A stretch of 64,000 nt of DNA from Adiantum capillus-veneris (GCA_014529385.2 CM043966.1:141162211-141226210), one strand, 5' to 3'. Positions 11,094-22,290 are shown, counted from the first letter of the stretch. The notes: generated by a model from the sequence alone, not told the origin. A program made the numbers and translations.

Positions 11094-12384
11094 TCCAACC
11101 TGTTTCTAGTTGAATGCAATCTTCAGCTTCATGTAAAACCTCTTTAGTCACCTTACCCTTCATAGCAGATTCTATCGCCCATGGCCATAATTCTTTGATC
11201 CCATTAGATGCTTCTTCTCCAACCTTGAATCCTTTCTGCTTAATAGGATCCACCTTCAACCCATAGGCGGTTGCCTCAACCATTGAAATGGCATGGCTAG
11301 TAGCCATGTCCTCAACTAGCTTCTTCATCCCACCTTTGCCAAAGTTTGTCCCCAAGAGTGTACCTGTTTCATTTAAGTGAATCTTGCCATCTTTAAAGAA
11401 AACAAGCTCCTTCATCAAAGCATCTTTGAAACTTTCACAATCCCTCCTTGCATGGTCAGTACTATCGCACCATATGCATCTATTTACAGAACCTTCTCTG
11501 CTTTGAGGTCATTGCACTGTAGATTGACATAATGGTTGCCCCTTCTCTTCTAGCCTTGTAAGCTTTAACTTTAGCTCTTGCATTCCTTTAACAATATCAT
11601 CGAGGATGGATTTGTCACTCTGTGGAGCCACAATCACAGGCTTCATGAGACTCTTGGGAACACTTATGGCTTGAGTAGGGTTGACTATCATCTTGTCTCT
11701 TTGTCGTTGTCTCTTAGCTAGCAGCGAAATGGCATCTTTGACCTCATTCCAATCAGTCTTTAAGCCCTGTTCCGCATCCTTATCCTCAAACAGTAACTCT
11801 AACTTCTCTTGAATCTCTTTGCCTGCAACTTGTAAAACGAGCTCTATCTTCTCTGAGTTTAGGGTAGCCTTCTCAAACCTTGAAAGTTGATCATAGCGGT
11901 GTTCAAATTCCCTTAGCAGTTTGGTTGGCAAATGTCCCTCTTTTGGCAGAACTACCCACTCTAAAAAAGTCCTCTTTGTCACCCTTTTAGAGTCCTCCAT
12001 GAAATACTCTTCTTTTAAGGCTAACTTGAATGCTTCCCATGTTGCTCCATGCTCATTTCTAATTCCACATACATGCTGTCTAATCTCAGGAACCATAGTT
12101 GGCTCAAAACTTTGTATCATCTCTGCTTTGGGCACTCGATGAAGCTCTATCTCTTTTACATATCCACAAAGATACTTTGTTACATATTTACCATTAAATT
12201 GGTCTATTTTCTTCACCATAGATTGAAGTGCCTTGGTTGATGAAATCTCCCTACTTTCTGCAGCTTGTTGCTGCTGCATAAACACCGCAAAAGCTTGAAA
12301 CATTTGCATTGTAACTGGATCAAACCGAACCCCTTGTTGCTCTTGTTGCTCCATAGATTTAAAGATTTGATTGTAAACCTTCAA
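11059..12384 (-). pseudogene. Element A gag, interrupted by one in-frame stop
   Basis: The frame opens at 12384 with a Gln-rich segment (MQQQQAAES). It continues through a helical Gag-like core (TWEAFKLALKEEYFMEDS, LREFEHRYDQLSRFEKATL) and reaches a TGA at about 11506-11508. In the same frame beyond that stop lies a zinc knuckle, CIWCDSTDHARRDC (C-x2-C-x4-H-x4-C), and about 110 more residues to 11059. Without the TGA, which could come from CGA, gag would be about 440 residues. Gag forms the cytoplasmic particle that packages element RNA. Confidence 0.85.
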
Positions 12385-12413
12385 TGAAGCTTTTGAACCT
12401 TCACCCTAGCCTA

Positions 12414-12432
12414 CTTCGCGTCGGGTTCACCA
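12414..12432 (-). other. Candidate primer-binding site of element A
   Basis: Directly inside the 5' LTR the minus strand reads TGGTGAACCCGACGCGAAG. The TGG start fits a tRNA 3' CCA end. I cannot name the tRNA. Confidence 0.45.
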
Positions 12433-12438
12433 AACTTG

Positions 12439-13453
12439 TGTCAAGAAGTGCGGAGTGCGGCTAGGAAAGCGCTGGGCCTCAGATTGTGAGAGTTTGCAGC
12501 AAAATCAAGCAAGTCGTAGAAGATTTGAGGCTAAAAACACACTCAAAAAGTCCAGCCATGAAATCTTCTCTTTGAAAATGAACCAATATCAACTCAAAAC
12601 TCTTGTGTGTATGATGATTTGGTGTAGCCTCGCTCCCAATTACATAGTTGTAGTGCTCTTTTGCCCTGATAAAAACCCTATACAAACGCTTCAATTCTCT
12701 GTCGTAGCCATTTCATGGAAGCTTCAGAGATTCATTATACATTCCCAAGTAGGTACTTGAAGAGGGGAAAGCCTAATTGGTGGCCTCACAGCCTCGAATA
12801 CCGGGATTGGAACAGCACGGGACTGCACTAGCATACCACATGTGCAGGCTTTGTATCCCTTCACAGAGGAGCTTAATGTGCTGATCTTGATGTTCTAAAA
12901 TGTTCCCTCACTCCTCATAGTCATAGCACGGTGAATGATGTGGCATTTAGAGCCATTTTTGGATCAATTTTGGGTCATTTTTGACCATTTTTAGCCCAAA
13001 AATATCCTTTTTTGCTCGTAAAAAGCCCAAACGAGCTGGGAAAAATCCCTTAAATTGTGGAAAAAACCCATTGGGCTTAAAATTCATATTGAACCTCCAC
13101 TTTCAAAGCACTCTGGATGCATCTCTTCTGTCCACGTATGAAACCTGCTATTTTTGGCCAAGATTGCCCGCAATGAATTTTCTAGGCAAAAGAAGCGTGC
13201 CACTTCGATACACTTGACATTTGTACATTTCTAAAGAAAAATAGGCATATATTTATGTGTTTTTTTTTTCCCCATTGTGCCATGTCTATGGCCTCGTTGT
13301 TGTCCGTGCAAGGTATATATAGAGGTGCAACCGTGGCATCTATTTTCGCATATATCACACTATGCACATTATAGCATTTGGTCCCACATAACAAAAGCAT
13401 TGAGAGTGAGGTAGATATTTTGTTTTCACATTATGCACATGCCATGGAACAAC
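12439..13453 (-). repeat. Element A 5' LTR (right)
   Basis: Aligns with 5388-6415. It is the promoter-side LTR on the minus strand. The outer end has diverged (GGAACAAC instead of GGCACGATGTCA). Confidence 0.88.
13314..13321 (-). promoter_or_regulatory. TATA-like box in element A 5' LTR
   Basis: The minus strand reads CTCTATATATACC. A TATA element at this depth in the LTR would fit the retrotransposon promoter; the matching site in the left LTR is mutated (near 6271-6280). Confidence 0.35.
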
Positions 13454-13458
13454 AACGT
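13454..13458. repeat. Target-site duplication AACGT (right) of element A
   Basis: Matches 5383-5387. PPR sequence resumes immediately after it. Confidence 0.8.
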
Positions 13459-13820
13459 GATTTACGAAGTGCACCACAATTGGCATGCATGTCAACTAAG
13501 GCATTGCCAAGCACGAGGTTTTCTTTCAACAACCCCTGAATGACTAACAATATTATTGTGAATTCTTTTGCGCATATTAGCATCTTGTGTATGCCACATG
13601 CCTCCAAGGTGCAAGTGTACGTGATTTCATTTGGAGAGATTCCCTCTCTCTCCATTTATTGAAAACAACTCATCTGGTTCTTGACCTCGTCTCACCCTTC
13701 CCTTCAAGATGCAAGCATATGTGATTGCATCTAGAGAGACATCCTCTCTTTGAATTCACCAAAAATAGCCTAGACCTTCTTGTTCTTGCCCAAGCTGGGT
13801 ATCAGGCTGCAACCTTTCCT
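13459..13820 (-). pseudogene. Degenerate PPR-repeat array (right part)
   Basis: The minus strand at 13431-13655 contains EREGISPNEITYTCTLEACG, then VIQGLLKENLVLGNALVDMH and NCGAL, which is the PPR text of 2702-5387. The array appears to end near 13820. The plus strand GATTTACGAAGTGCACCACA directly continues the left flank of element A, as in sibling modules near 4655. A frame change after ACGIHKM breaks the module. It is the upstream side of the same broken gene. Confidence 0.8.
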
Positions 13821-16134
13821 TTGTCCAAGTCCAGAAAATATTCCTTGCCAATTAGATGGACATGAGATTGTGAGATGGGAGAAAAATTTGGAAGTGGATG
13901 TGGAGGGTGAGATGAGGGTGCTAACTCGGAATGCCAATAATGATGATGAGGATTATGATGGCAGTAATGTGCAACAGGAAGGCTAGGGTGCACCCCAAAA
14001 TAGATTACTCCTTAGTGGTGTTATTGGATGCCTCAACTCAAATCCGGTTGCAGTAGAGCAAATTGGATGGCCCTTGTGGTTGCAGGTGCTGTGAGGAAGG
14101 GCTACAATATTCGTAGGCGACTACGTCTCGTCATAAAATTTGGGGGCATTTCCTGAGTCTAACCTAACTTGAAATTTTGCCCACCAACCCCGACCATTGA
14201 TCCCCTCACCGCCCCTCATGTAATGCCCATTGTTACTTAGTGTTGTGGCATGTCAACCAAAGGATTTATAAGCATAGGGTCAATAGCAAATGCATTAGAC
14301 AATTGGTCGCCAATGTGAACATCTGCATATTGCTATCACATGGCCTCAAAATGAAAGCATGAGCATGGGGGATGTTCACCTCTCTCTCTCTCTCCCTCCC
14401 TCCCCCACAAAGGAACACATGAGCTCTTACAACTGAGACCTTCCATTGAATGGCATTGTGTACATGCAAGTACTCATTCATGACTTACAGAAAATTAAAA
14501 TAGGCTCACAATCATGCATGGATAAATGGGGAAGTGAGACACCCAATTCTCCCAAGTCCTCAGCTTTCCCAAGCCTGCAACCACTATGGCACCTTATAAG
14601 CATGACAATGCCGTGAAGTTAGAGACTCCAGGTGCACGTCCGAAGTAGTTCATTCCAACCTTCATTGACATCACCTCTACTTCTGCAACCTCATATAGTA
14701 GTGCGGGTCTCAACATATGACTCCACTCTATCACTATGCCTACAAATCAAATTCTTGGACACTTCAACCGTTTGGCCTATAGAGAGTGAATTTGGTGAAG
14801 GTAGGCTTGTGCATGAAAGTAGTTTCACCTTAAAGCTCAATGGCATGAAGTTTCTCATTCACCACATAAGTTGTAACAGCCTTGAGTACAACAGTCAAAT
14901 AGTCAAGCTTGACTTGACATTCTGCATCCTATAACATGAGAGAGCTGGTGTGGCTACAACATGCACTAATTGTGAAAAAAAAACATGCAAGGAAAGTTTT
15001 CTACAATGCCCATGTGTGCGCAAAGACGACACGGTGTCGAGAAATTTGCGGTCTTGCCAAGGGGATTTTGTCTGTGAGAGTTTGTGAGAGAACTCCAAAA
15101 AAGATGCCATAAAGTCTAGGGTTTGGAAGGAAGTGCAATCAAAGAAGCCCCACTCTTTCTCTCTTGCACTCACATACACAAAGAAAGAACACAAAAGAGC
15201 ATATCAAAACAACACAAAGATGAAAACATCAAGGTTATGGTCGTATCGTATCATGGGTAATATGAAAGGGTTAATAGATGAGTTAATGGCGTTCAATCTT
15301 TGCCGACCAAACAGGCTTCAAATTGTTATTTGGAACTGTAGTTTAGTGCTTACTATGATATAAATGTTTTGTCTAGTGATTGGGGTTAATTGTGTGTACA
15401 AATCCTTGTGGTTCATAGCAAGTTAACTACACTTATATCAAAAGAAAAATTATAGATTAGAAGGGGTAGTATGATGGGATTCGGTGAAAGAAGTATTTCA
15501 TCCAGCCTTTCTTGGCAAAAAAGAAACACTCTACATTGTTAAAAGTGTATTTTATAGCTAATGCATACGTTAATTGTAATAGATCGCACAGAGTGGAAGC
15601 GATAGAAGTTCACATCAGATGGATTATTCATCTAGGATAACTCTACTAATTGCAAAATGTAGATATGAGAGAAGTGAAGAAAAGAGAAGTTTCCCTCACA
15701 AGCCCTATTCTTGCCCATAGGCAATAAGGATACTTCAGGGAGAGATGTACTTGTAGCGGGGAGAGATGTACCTTGTGCACTAGTATTTCTTAACAAGAAG
15801 GTTGTTGATTGAGCGTTGTTGCTTGAATGACTTCAAGAGAAACAATTAGGACACAAGAGAGATGGAGATAGGAGTAGAGGTAGAAGTAGTAGAAGACATG
15901 GAGGTATAGGTTGGGCTTGGAGATGAAAAAAACAAAAACAAAAATGAACAAAATAACAAAGAAAAAAACACCCTACTTATCAACCCCTTTGAGAGTATTT
16001 GCCAATTTGACGAAGATGGCAAGAGATAGAAGACTTCGGCCTTGATTGACTGGAGTTTATGTTTACAAGGATGCTTTCAAGTTTAGCTAGCCTTCCTCAA
16101 AGGCAAGTTTAGGACTAAAGTCTAATTTGGCATG
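13821..16134. other. No recognisable gene or repeat
   Basis: About 2.3 kb with short frames only. 13780-13986 (+) encodes an acidic 68-residue peptide ending NANNDDEDYDGSNVQQEG, which I do not recognise and which has no support as a gene. A CT-rich stretch sits at about 14381-14402. No RNA gene, LTR or inverted repeat was recognised. Confidence 0.45.
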
Positions 16135-16139
16135 AATTT
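16135..16139. repeat. Target-site duplication AATTT (left) of element B
   Basis: AATTT precedes the TGTAATGG LTR start and recurs at 27851-27855 after the right LTR. It is AT-rich, so weaker evidence than the other duplications. Confidence 0.6.
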
Positions 16140-16274
16140 TGTAATGGAAATGGCCTATGAACTTTGAAAGTAGCGGAATTAGGAAATTAGGTTAAGCACT
16201 TTTGTGAGATTACTTTGTGAGCATAGCAAGTGAACTTAATTGATGGTAGCAACATAAACATGGTACTTAGTTAA

Positions 16275-16279
16275 CTTGG
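16275..16279. repeat. Target-site duplication CTTGG (left) of element C
   Basis: Recurs at 19781-19785. The uninterrupted sister copies near 19955 and 27165 read AACTTGGCATG, showing the empty site. Confidence 0.92.
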
Positions 16280-16468
16280 TGTTGGGGTATAGGCGTCTGT
16301 GCCTTGCCCGGCCGCCCAGAGTCTGGGCGCCCACTGACTTGTATACCTTATACATAGCATAAGTGTATAGGGGGTTGCTCACTCTCTTGAGTCTCCCCAC
16401 CCACATTGTGTGTGTCTTCTTCTCTCTCTCTCTCACTCTCAGTCTGTGGTGCTCCCCGATCCCCTTCA
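16280..16468 (+). repeat. Element C 5' LTR
   Basis: Starts TGTTGGGGTATAGGCG and ends GATCCCCTTCA. 189 bp, nearly identical to 19594-19780. Confidence 0.92.
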
Positions 16469-16470
16469 AT

Positions 16471-16482
16471 TGGTATCAGAGC
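16471..16482 (+). other. Primer-binding site of element C (tRNA-iMet)
   Basis: TGGTATCAGAGC, the classical plant copia primer site complementary to the 3' end of initiator tRNA-Met, lies two bases after the LTR. Confidence 0.92.
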
Positions 16483-17863
16483 GTAGGTGCGGAGGGAGCG
16501 CGTGTGTGCACAATCACGACGACAACGGAGAGCCAGTTTCATTCCCGAAATCGCATCCGCGCGCGCGCACTTTCAAGAGTGCAAACAGGGTTTCGACTTC
16601 GGCATCGGCAAATTCAGCTTTCCGAGAGCGTTTCCACCAGACGCCCTGGTGGTTTACCCCCTTTCGAAGCCATTCAAGCCATCAAAAACTTCATTCGAGC
16701 TACGGTTGAGGAGTTGCATTTTCAGCCCTCTTTTGGCAGTTTATGCTGCGTTTTTGGGTCGAAACGGAGGTTTTTTGGCATAGCTTTCACACCCGGACTT
16801 AGATACATGTGATCCAAGAGTCTACCTTGGGGTGTTGGCATGCTCCGGACGTGCTCGTCATATCAGAATTTTAAAATTCTGAACGCTGAATTTTTTGCAG
16901 CAGCAGTTGTTTATTGTGTGTCGAGGATTCCACACATGGTTTGCTCTCAAATGTGAGAGTGATATTTGCTGCAAGTTTCCTCACAGGTGGAAGGATACGA
17001 TGTATGCCTTATGTGGTTTGATGCTCAGGGAGACTAATGTGATTGCATTTTGAGCTCGGCAATGTATGCCTCGAGCATGTTTTTTGGCAGTCACAGGTAG
17101 AGCAGATATTTGTGTACTAGATTTGCAAGTGTTTGCAATGATGTATGCAAAGTGTGGAGATTGGTGCATGCATTTGGAGTGCGGTTTGATGCGCTTTGGT
17201 TGCTCATGGTTTTGAGCGTGCAGTCAGTTTGGTTACTAGTTTTGTGGCCGTTTTACTGACGAAACTCTGACGAAATTTTCTTAGGAGTTTTATGCGCATC
17301 ATTTATGCGATCTAGGTAGAGATTGCGGGTTGCACTCAGCATTTGCGTGCGGTGTTCTCTGCAGGTGGGAGATTTGTGCGTGTGTATGCATCGATACCGC
17401 ATAGTGTGGGCTTGGTGAATACCGCACAATGTGGGCTTGGTGATTAGCTCACGGTTTGACAGGCGTATAGTTATCTTGGCACACTCACAGGAGTGAGTAT
17501 TGTGATGTATGCTTGTGTGGCTACGAGCTAGGTAGCCGGATTCGAGCACTAATGGCTTGAGGTTTTTCAGCAGGTTTCAGCTACAGGTTTACAAGTTTAC
17601 AGGCAGGTTTGAGGGCTTATTTGGGTGCTGAATTTTCAGCCATAGTTTCCTCTTTGCGTGTGTCCATGTATGACTCAGTTGTAGGCTGATCTGGGACACG
17701 TTTGTGACTTGTTTATGCAGCTGTTTAAGAGCTGAATTTTGGGGCTGTTTTGGGGCTGATTTGTAGCCATATTTGCAGACTTTTGTTGATGCGATTCGAG
17801 CCAGTTTAGGGCTGATTTGGTTGACATTTGCTACTCAATTTTGGTTGCTCTTTTGCGAGCATT
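16483..17863 (+). other. Element C untranslated leader
   Basis: A 1.4-kb GT-rich leader with many short TTTGCAG/GCTGATTT-like echoes and no long frame. The first gag ATG with copia-like sequence is at 17864. Confidence 0.7.
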
Positions 17864-19514
17864 ATGGCTGATTTTTCATTTGACTTCCAACGTTATGGTC
17901 TGACACAGTTTGATGGTGCAGATTTTGTTGCTTGGAAGGAGCATATGCTTATTGCATTCGCGGATTTGGGGCAGGATAAACCCTTGCGTGGTTTATTCGG
18001 TGAAGCCCAAGTCTATGTGTGATGATGATTGGCAGGATCTTGATGAGTTAGCCATGTCTACGATTCATTTGCATTTGGTTGAGTCTGTTTACTGGCAGGT
18101 CTCGAGAGAGACTATAACTCATGCTTTATGGCAGAGTTTACATGCTATGTACGCGACATCCATGTCTACTGGGGAGTCTAGTCCCACTTCTATGTCCATG
18201 GGAGAGATTGGTCCCACACGCAAGTCTCGACGGCATAGAGACTTGACATGTTGGCATTGTGGACATAGAGGGCACATTAGGCGTCGATGTTTCAGGCGTT
18301 TGAGACAACGGAGGCGACAGATGCGTGATGCAGATTTGGGCACGATAGATGCTAGTGAGATCAGTGCGGTGGTTACTGAGTATGCTTGTGATGACGATGT
18401 CACATTGACATCTAGCTTGTCTTCAGACGATCTTATGTCTACGGATTGCATATCGGATTGCACATTGTCTTCACATTGGTTACTAGATTCAGATGCTACT
18501 TTCCATGTCACGTCGCATCGTGAGTGGTTTAGCACGTTTTCTAGTGGGAGACTTGGTTGTGTGCACATGGCTGATGGTGTTGTGTATGACATTGAGGGTG
18601 CAGGAGACGTATGTTTGTGCTTGCCCAGTGGTATGAGATTTACCCTGTGTCATGTGCGTTATGTGCCAGATTTGAGACGGGATTTGATCTCAGTCAGACA
18701 GTTACGGGATAGTGGATGTCGGGTATCGCTGCTTGAGCGATCTTTTGCGTTGCATTTGGGTTCGCTAGTGATTGCGAGAGGTGCCAGGAGTGATACAGGT
18801 TATCCATTGCATGTGGATCACGGGAGAGACGGTGTTGTCTCTGTGATCATGCAGCCAGGTAGAGAGCGAGAGAGCAGGCGAGTCTCTTTTGCTTGTGGGT
18901 TGCAGGATGCTTTGCATGGAGTGCAGAGCAGTGACTTTGTTGTGCAGGTTGTGTCTACGGATGCACAGGTAGAGCGGGACAGCTCTAGTGAGTCACAACA
19001 GGAGGAGTCATCAGAGGTGATGACAGAGATGACTCGCATGGATGCTGAGATGTCGACTATTGTGGAGTTATTTCTTAATATGCTTATGCCAGAGCTTGAT
19101 GCAGATTCAGGACATATGGATACTCTTGGTACACATGTGATATGTGGTGGGCACGAGGAGTCACTCCAGAGCTCGGAGTCAGAGTGCCATGGTCTCTATG
19201 ATAGGGGACAGGATTGCCATGAGTTGAGTTCTGAGTTGGAGGTGGCAGAGATTGCCAGGGTTGCATCAACGTTCGGTGTCCTCATGTACGAGATGATGAT
19301 CTTGAGGCCCGACATAGCAGCTGCAGTGGGAGCATTTGCAGTTGGGGTTGTCAGTCATTTGTTGACTGATGATGGCATAGTGCACGAGGGAGATATGCAT
19401 GTATTGCATACATACTTGCAGTACGTGTGCGGTACGTCTAGTGATGTATGGACTTACACGGGAGCAGGACAGCTGGATGCACACGATCGCAGCCAGCCAG
19501 TGGGCATTGGTTGA
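17864..19514 (+). CDS. Element C fused gag/protease/RNase H-tail ORF (one frameshift)
   Basis: ATG at 17864 gives MADFSFDFQRYGLTQFDGAD and FVAWKEHMLIAF, a copia Gag N-terminus, in frame 2. A one-base shift near 18000 leads into the frame that stays open from 17910 to 19514: DDDWQDLDELAMSTIHLHL, then a zinc knuckle CWHCGHRGHIRRRC, then the protease segment WLLDSDATFHVTSHREWF with D-S-D where D-S-G is expected. The tail (VASTFGVLMYEMMILRPDIA, VCGTSSDVWTYTGAGQLDAH) resembles the end of copia RNase H. The middle of Gag, all of integrase and RT are missing, yet the frame is uninterrupted for 535 codons. Acidic serine-rich linkers fill the joins. The protease is probably inactive. Confidence 0.75.
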
Positions 19515-19579
19515 GAGCGGTTTTCTCTCACCTTTTGTAGTCTTTAGACTAGGTTCCCTTGCTTAAAGGCACAGTCGCC

Positions 19580-19593
19580 TTTAAGTGGGAGGT
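19580..19593 (+). other. Polypurine tract of element C
   Basis: TTAAGTGGGAGGT directly precedes the 3' LTR. Confidence 0.7.
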
Positions 19594-19780
19594 TGTTGGG
19601 GTATAGGCGTCTGTGCCTTGCCCGGCCGCCTAGAGTCTGGGCGCCCACTGACTTGTATACCTTATACATAGCATAAGTGTATAGGGGTCTGCTCACTCTC
19701 TTGAGTCTCCCCACCCACATTGTGTGTGTCTTCTTCTCTCTCTCTCACTCTCCATCTGTGGTGCTCCCTGATCCCCTTCA
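19594..19780 (+). repeat. Element C 3' LTR
   Basis: 187 bp, starts TGTTGGGGTATAGGCG, ends GATCCCCTTCA, followed by CTTGG. Confidence 0.92.
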
Positions 19781-20655
19781 CTTGGCATGGACAATAATTT
19801 TGCAAGAGAGAGAGTTTAGAGAACATGACAATGGTTGAGGACCGGATTCATACGGAGCCGGTCCCCCCTCCAATAATTACTTTTGTGAGATTACTTTGTG
19901 AGCATAGCAGGTGAACTTAATTGATGGTAGCAACATAAACATGGTACTTAGTTAACTTGGCATGGAAAATAATTTTTCAAGAGAGGGAATTTAGAGAACA
20001 TGACAATAGTTGAGGACCGGATTCATACGGAGCATTTGTATTATAGTTTCTCCCATCAAGAGAGACTTGGTACAATACAATCTTTGTGTTCCTTGTGACC
20101 TTGGTGATGAAATGAATATGGAAAGCTTCATGCATCACAAGCATAACATAAACTTTGTAGAAAGCATTAACTATCCCAAGCCTCAGTCCCAAGGCCTCAA
20201 ACACCTTCGAAGGTGGAGAGAGCTAGCGGGGAATGAGGGTAGGGAAGAGGAAGAAGAAATATTCCATAGGAGAAAGAAATATTTCCTCACTTATCATCAC
20301 TCTTCTTGCTAGCATACATAATAGCATAGTAATGAAGATGGCAAGCTTAAGCATTGAAGCATGGCTCTTGGTTCGTTTTGCATTCCATAGCCAAGAGTGT
20401 TGGTGTAGGCTCTCACTTCTCACAAGCTTGGAGAAGGAGGTGGAGTTTCTCTTCTTTCACCAAGTGAGAATGAATCCACAAAATGAGTGTGTGTGTGATG
20501 TATATCCGCCCAGCACCCCCCTTGCTTGGTTGGGGCGAGTTGTAGCTTTTACACATGTTTCAAGCTCATTGGACCCCTCTCCCCCCCTAGCCAATCACAT
20601 GCAGCATGCATTCAAGTACATAGGTAGTCTTTGGACAAGTGTCCTCCTTACCCCT

Positions 20656-20656
<1 letters not shown>

Positions 20657-20710
<54 letters not shown>
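20657..20710 (+). repeat. (AG)n microsatellite in element B left LTR
   Basis: Pure AG run of 54 nt. Confidence 0.95.
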
Positions 20711-20714
<4 letters not shown>

Positions 20715-20919
20715 AAAATATCTAGATATTTGTTGGATGGAGCTAGAAGCTCATTGGACCCCTCTTTAGGCCACCCAATAGCATTTAAGCACACCATGTG
20801 GTTAAGCATAGGGAGAGTTTGACATGTGTTCCATGTGCCCTTTGAAAAAGGGGTGTCCTTTGGGTGAGTGGAAAGTTAAGTCAAAGATTCCCCTAACTTC
20901 GGGACTTTCATGCATAGGA

Positions 20920-21155
20920 AGCTTCTCAAGCACCTTCCTCATTAAGTTTGTAGGGTCTCTTTTTGACTCAAGCACCTTACCCCCCATGTATGGGGAGCTT
21001 CTCAAGAATCTTCCTCATTAAGTTTTTAGGGTCTCTTTCTGACTCAAGCACCTTACCCCCATTAAGTATGACAAGCACCTCAAGTAACTTAGTCATCAAG
21101 CATGACAAGCACCTCAAACACCTTAGTCATCAAGCACGACAAACACCTCAAGCTT
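20920..21155 (+). repeat. Short tandem repeats inside element B left LTR
   Basis: Two copies of a unit of about 80 bp (GGAGCTTCTCAAGNANCTTC ... GACTCAAGCACCTTACCCCC) at about 20930-21060. Three copies of a unit of about 36 bp (AGCATGACAAGCACCTCAA, TTAGTCATCA) follow at about 21065-21150. Confidence 0.8.
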
Positions 21156-21540
21156 AGGTCGGGTTCCCACCTCAAGCTCAGCCCTAGCTTGCCTAAGGTC
21201 AAAGGACTTTTAACACTAACCATTGGAGTTCTTTAATGAAGCTAACCCTAAGGTGTTTTAAGCTCCATTAGATGCACATTGCTCTTTGATAGACTATCTC
21301 CTTTTGGACCCTTATTGAGATGTAATCATCTCTCCTCTTGGTCCCCTGCTGAGGTAAGTCTAAAAGCACTCATTGCACATTGCTCTTTGATAGACCATCT
21401 CCTTTTGGACCCCTATTGAGATGCAACCATCTCTCCTTTTGGTCCCGTGTTGAGATAGGCTTGATTTTTCAATGTTGCACTTTGACCCTGAGGTGACGAT
21501 ACGATCTCACGAGCCTTTCAGAATACTTGAGGGTAAGCTT

Positions 21541-21770
21541 CTAAGGAAAGGAGAGAGTCATCCAGGAATAACTTAGCAAGGAGATGGTTGTTGCCAAACC
21601 TTGTATCTCCCCTTTAACAACACAATCTTTGAACATTATAATAAGCGGGTGCGAACCGATGGCGAACAATAAGGGGACAAGAGGGCATCCCCGTTTAATT
21701 GATCTTTTGACTTCAAAAGAGCCCACTTAGCGGGTAGAGGATCCCTTTTTACCCTTCGAAATCATTCCAA
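21541..21770 (-). pseudogene. LINE reverse transcriptase fragment
   Basis: The minus strand encodes GSFEVKRSIKRGCPLVPLLF, the G-V-x-Q-G-C-P-L-S-P-L-L-F region of non-LTR reverse transcriptases (motif B region). After a one-base frame change (near 21580-21600) it reads NHLLAKLFLDDSLLSL, matching the x-F-A-D-D catalytic motif. Only about 75 residues remain. It lies 3' of element B's chromodomain and beyond the end of the truncated LTR, so it is a separate insertion or a product of the rearrangement that removed the LTR end. Confidence 0.7.
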
Positions 21771-21999
21771 GATGGATGACTAATCCATTTGGTGCTTGGG
21801 AGACGTAGTTGTCGCAAGCATGTCTGCTCTTTAGTCCATATCATACTTCCAAAGTAGAGTGACAAGTTCTACTTGGTGTTTGGGAGATGTCGTCACCACA
21901 AACATGATTTTACGCATGCATACTTCTTAAATTCGTGCACAATAAAAAGAGAACTAGTCTTATAAACAAAAACATTTTTCATTTAAAATGCATTTTCAT
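21771..21999. other. Unassigned segment beside the LINE fragment
   Basis: A block of about 38 bp (TTGGTGTTTGGGAGATGTCG type) occurs twice, near 21797 and 21877. No coding match. Confidence 0.4.
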
Positions 22000-22290
22000 A
22001 TGCTTACTCTAGTGCAACATTGTAATCATTGACAAGGTTCATATTATCTTTAAGCTAGGTTCTTTGCATCCATCTAGCATCTTTAAAAGAATAATTCTTA
22101 AACTTAATAAGATATCATCAGATAATCTTACCGTTTCTTAATACCTTGTCTTCATGTCATAGGATGGACTCAGGTTGAAGTACTTGTTCTTGATCTTCTA
22201 TTTTTGGAGGGTTTGCAACAACTATTGCTTCTTTTGATGGCGCTCCTTTGTAAGGCTTACGTACACTCTCATGGAAAACATGGTGCATGA

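Larger units (their letters stand above)
5388..13453 (-). mobile_element. Element A: Ty3/gypsy LTR retrotransposon, 8.07 kb, inactive
   Basis: Two direct LTRs (5388-6415 and 12439-13453) flank, on the minus strand, gag, CCHC finger, protease, RT, RNase H and integrase in gypsy order. A 5-bp duplication AACGT flanks the whole. I count about 26 differences in the first 480 bp of the LTRs (about 5%), so the insertion is not recent. The integrase ends in a GPY/F module with no chromodomain seen. Stops and frameshifts inactivate both gag and pol. The host site is the PPR pseudogene: joining the flanks recreates the sequence seen in sibling PPR modules near 3020 and 4640. Confidence 0.92.
16280..19780 (+). 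mobile_element. Element C: Ty1/copia deletion derivative, 3.5 kb, with one long ORF
   Basis: LTRs of 189 and 187 bp (16280-16468 and 19594-19780) begin TGTTGGGG and end CCCCTTCA, differ at only a few positions, and are flanked by CTTGG. A perfect tRNA-iMet primer site and a purine tract are present. Between them a copia gag start, zinc knuckle, protease remnant and the C-terminal end of RNase H are joined in one frame, while integrase and RT are absent. The small size, similar LTRs and intact signals indicate a recent, non-autonomous copy that must have been mobilised by a complete relative. Confidence 0.92.
16140..21462 (-). repeat. Element B 3' LTR (left), interrupted by element C and truncated
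   Basis: LTR sequence lies at 16140-16279 and resumes at 19786. About 160 bp (TTTTGTGAGATTAC to GGATTCATACGGAGC) is duplicated in tandem, once split by C and once intact at 19880-20036. Homology to the right LTR resumes at about 21185-21462 (CCTAAGGTCAAAGGACTTT to GTTGAGATAGG) and then stops. The segment 20370-21180 has no counterpart in the right LTR but matches, inverted, the family LTR at 50245-51260. Confidence 0.75.

Noticed and set aside
13780-13986. 68-codon acidic plus-strand frame as a small gene
   Set aside because: No recognisable motif, no partner feature, and it overlaps the end of the PPR array.
20010-20658. Plus-strand frames of 100-141 codons in the LTR of element B
   Set aside because: They lie in LTR sequence shared, inverted, with 50245-51260, and show no protein motif.
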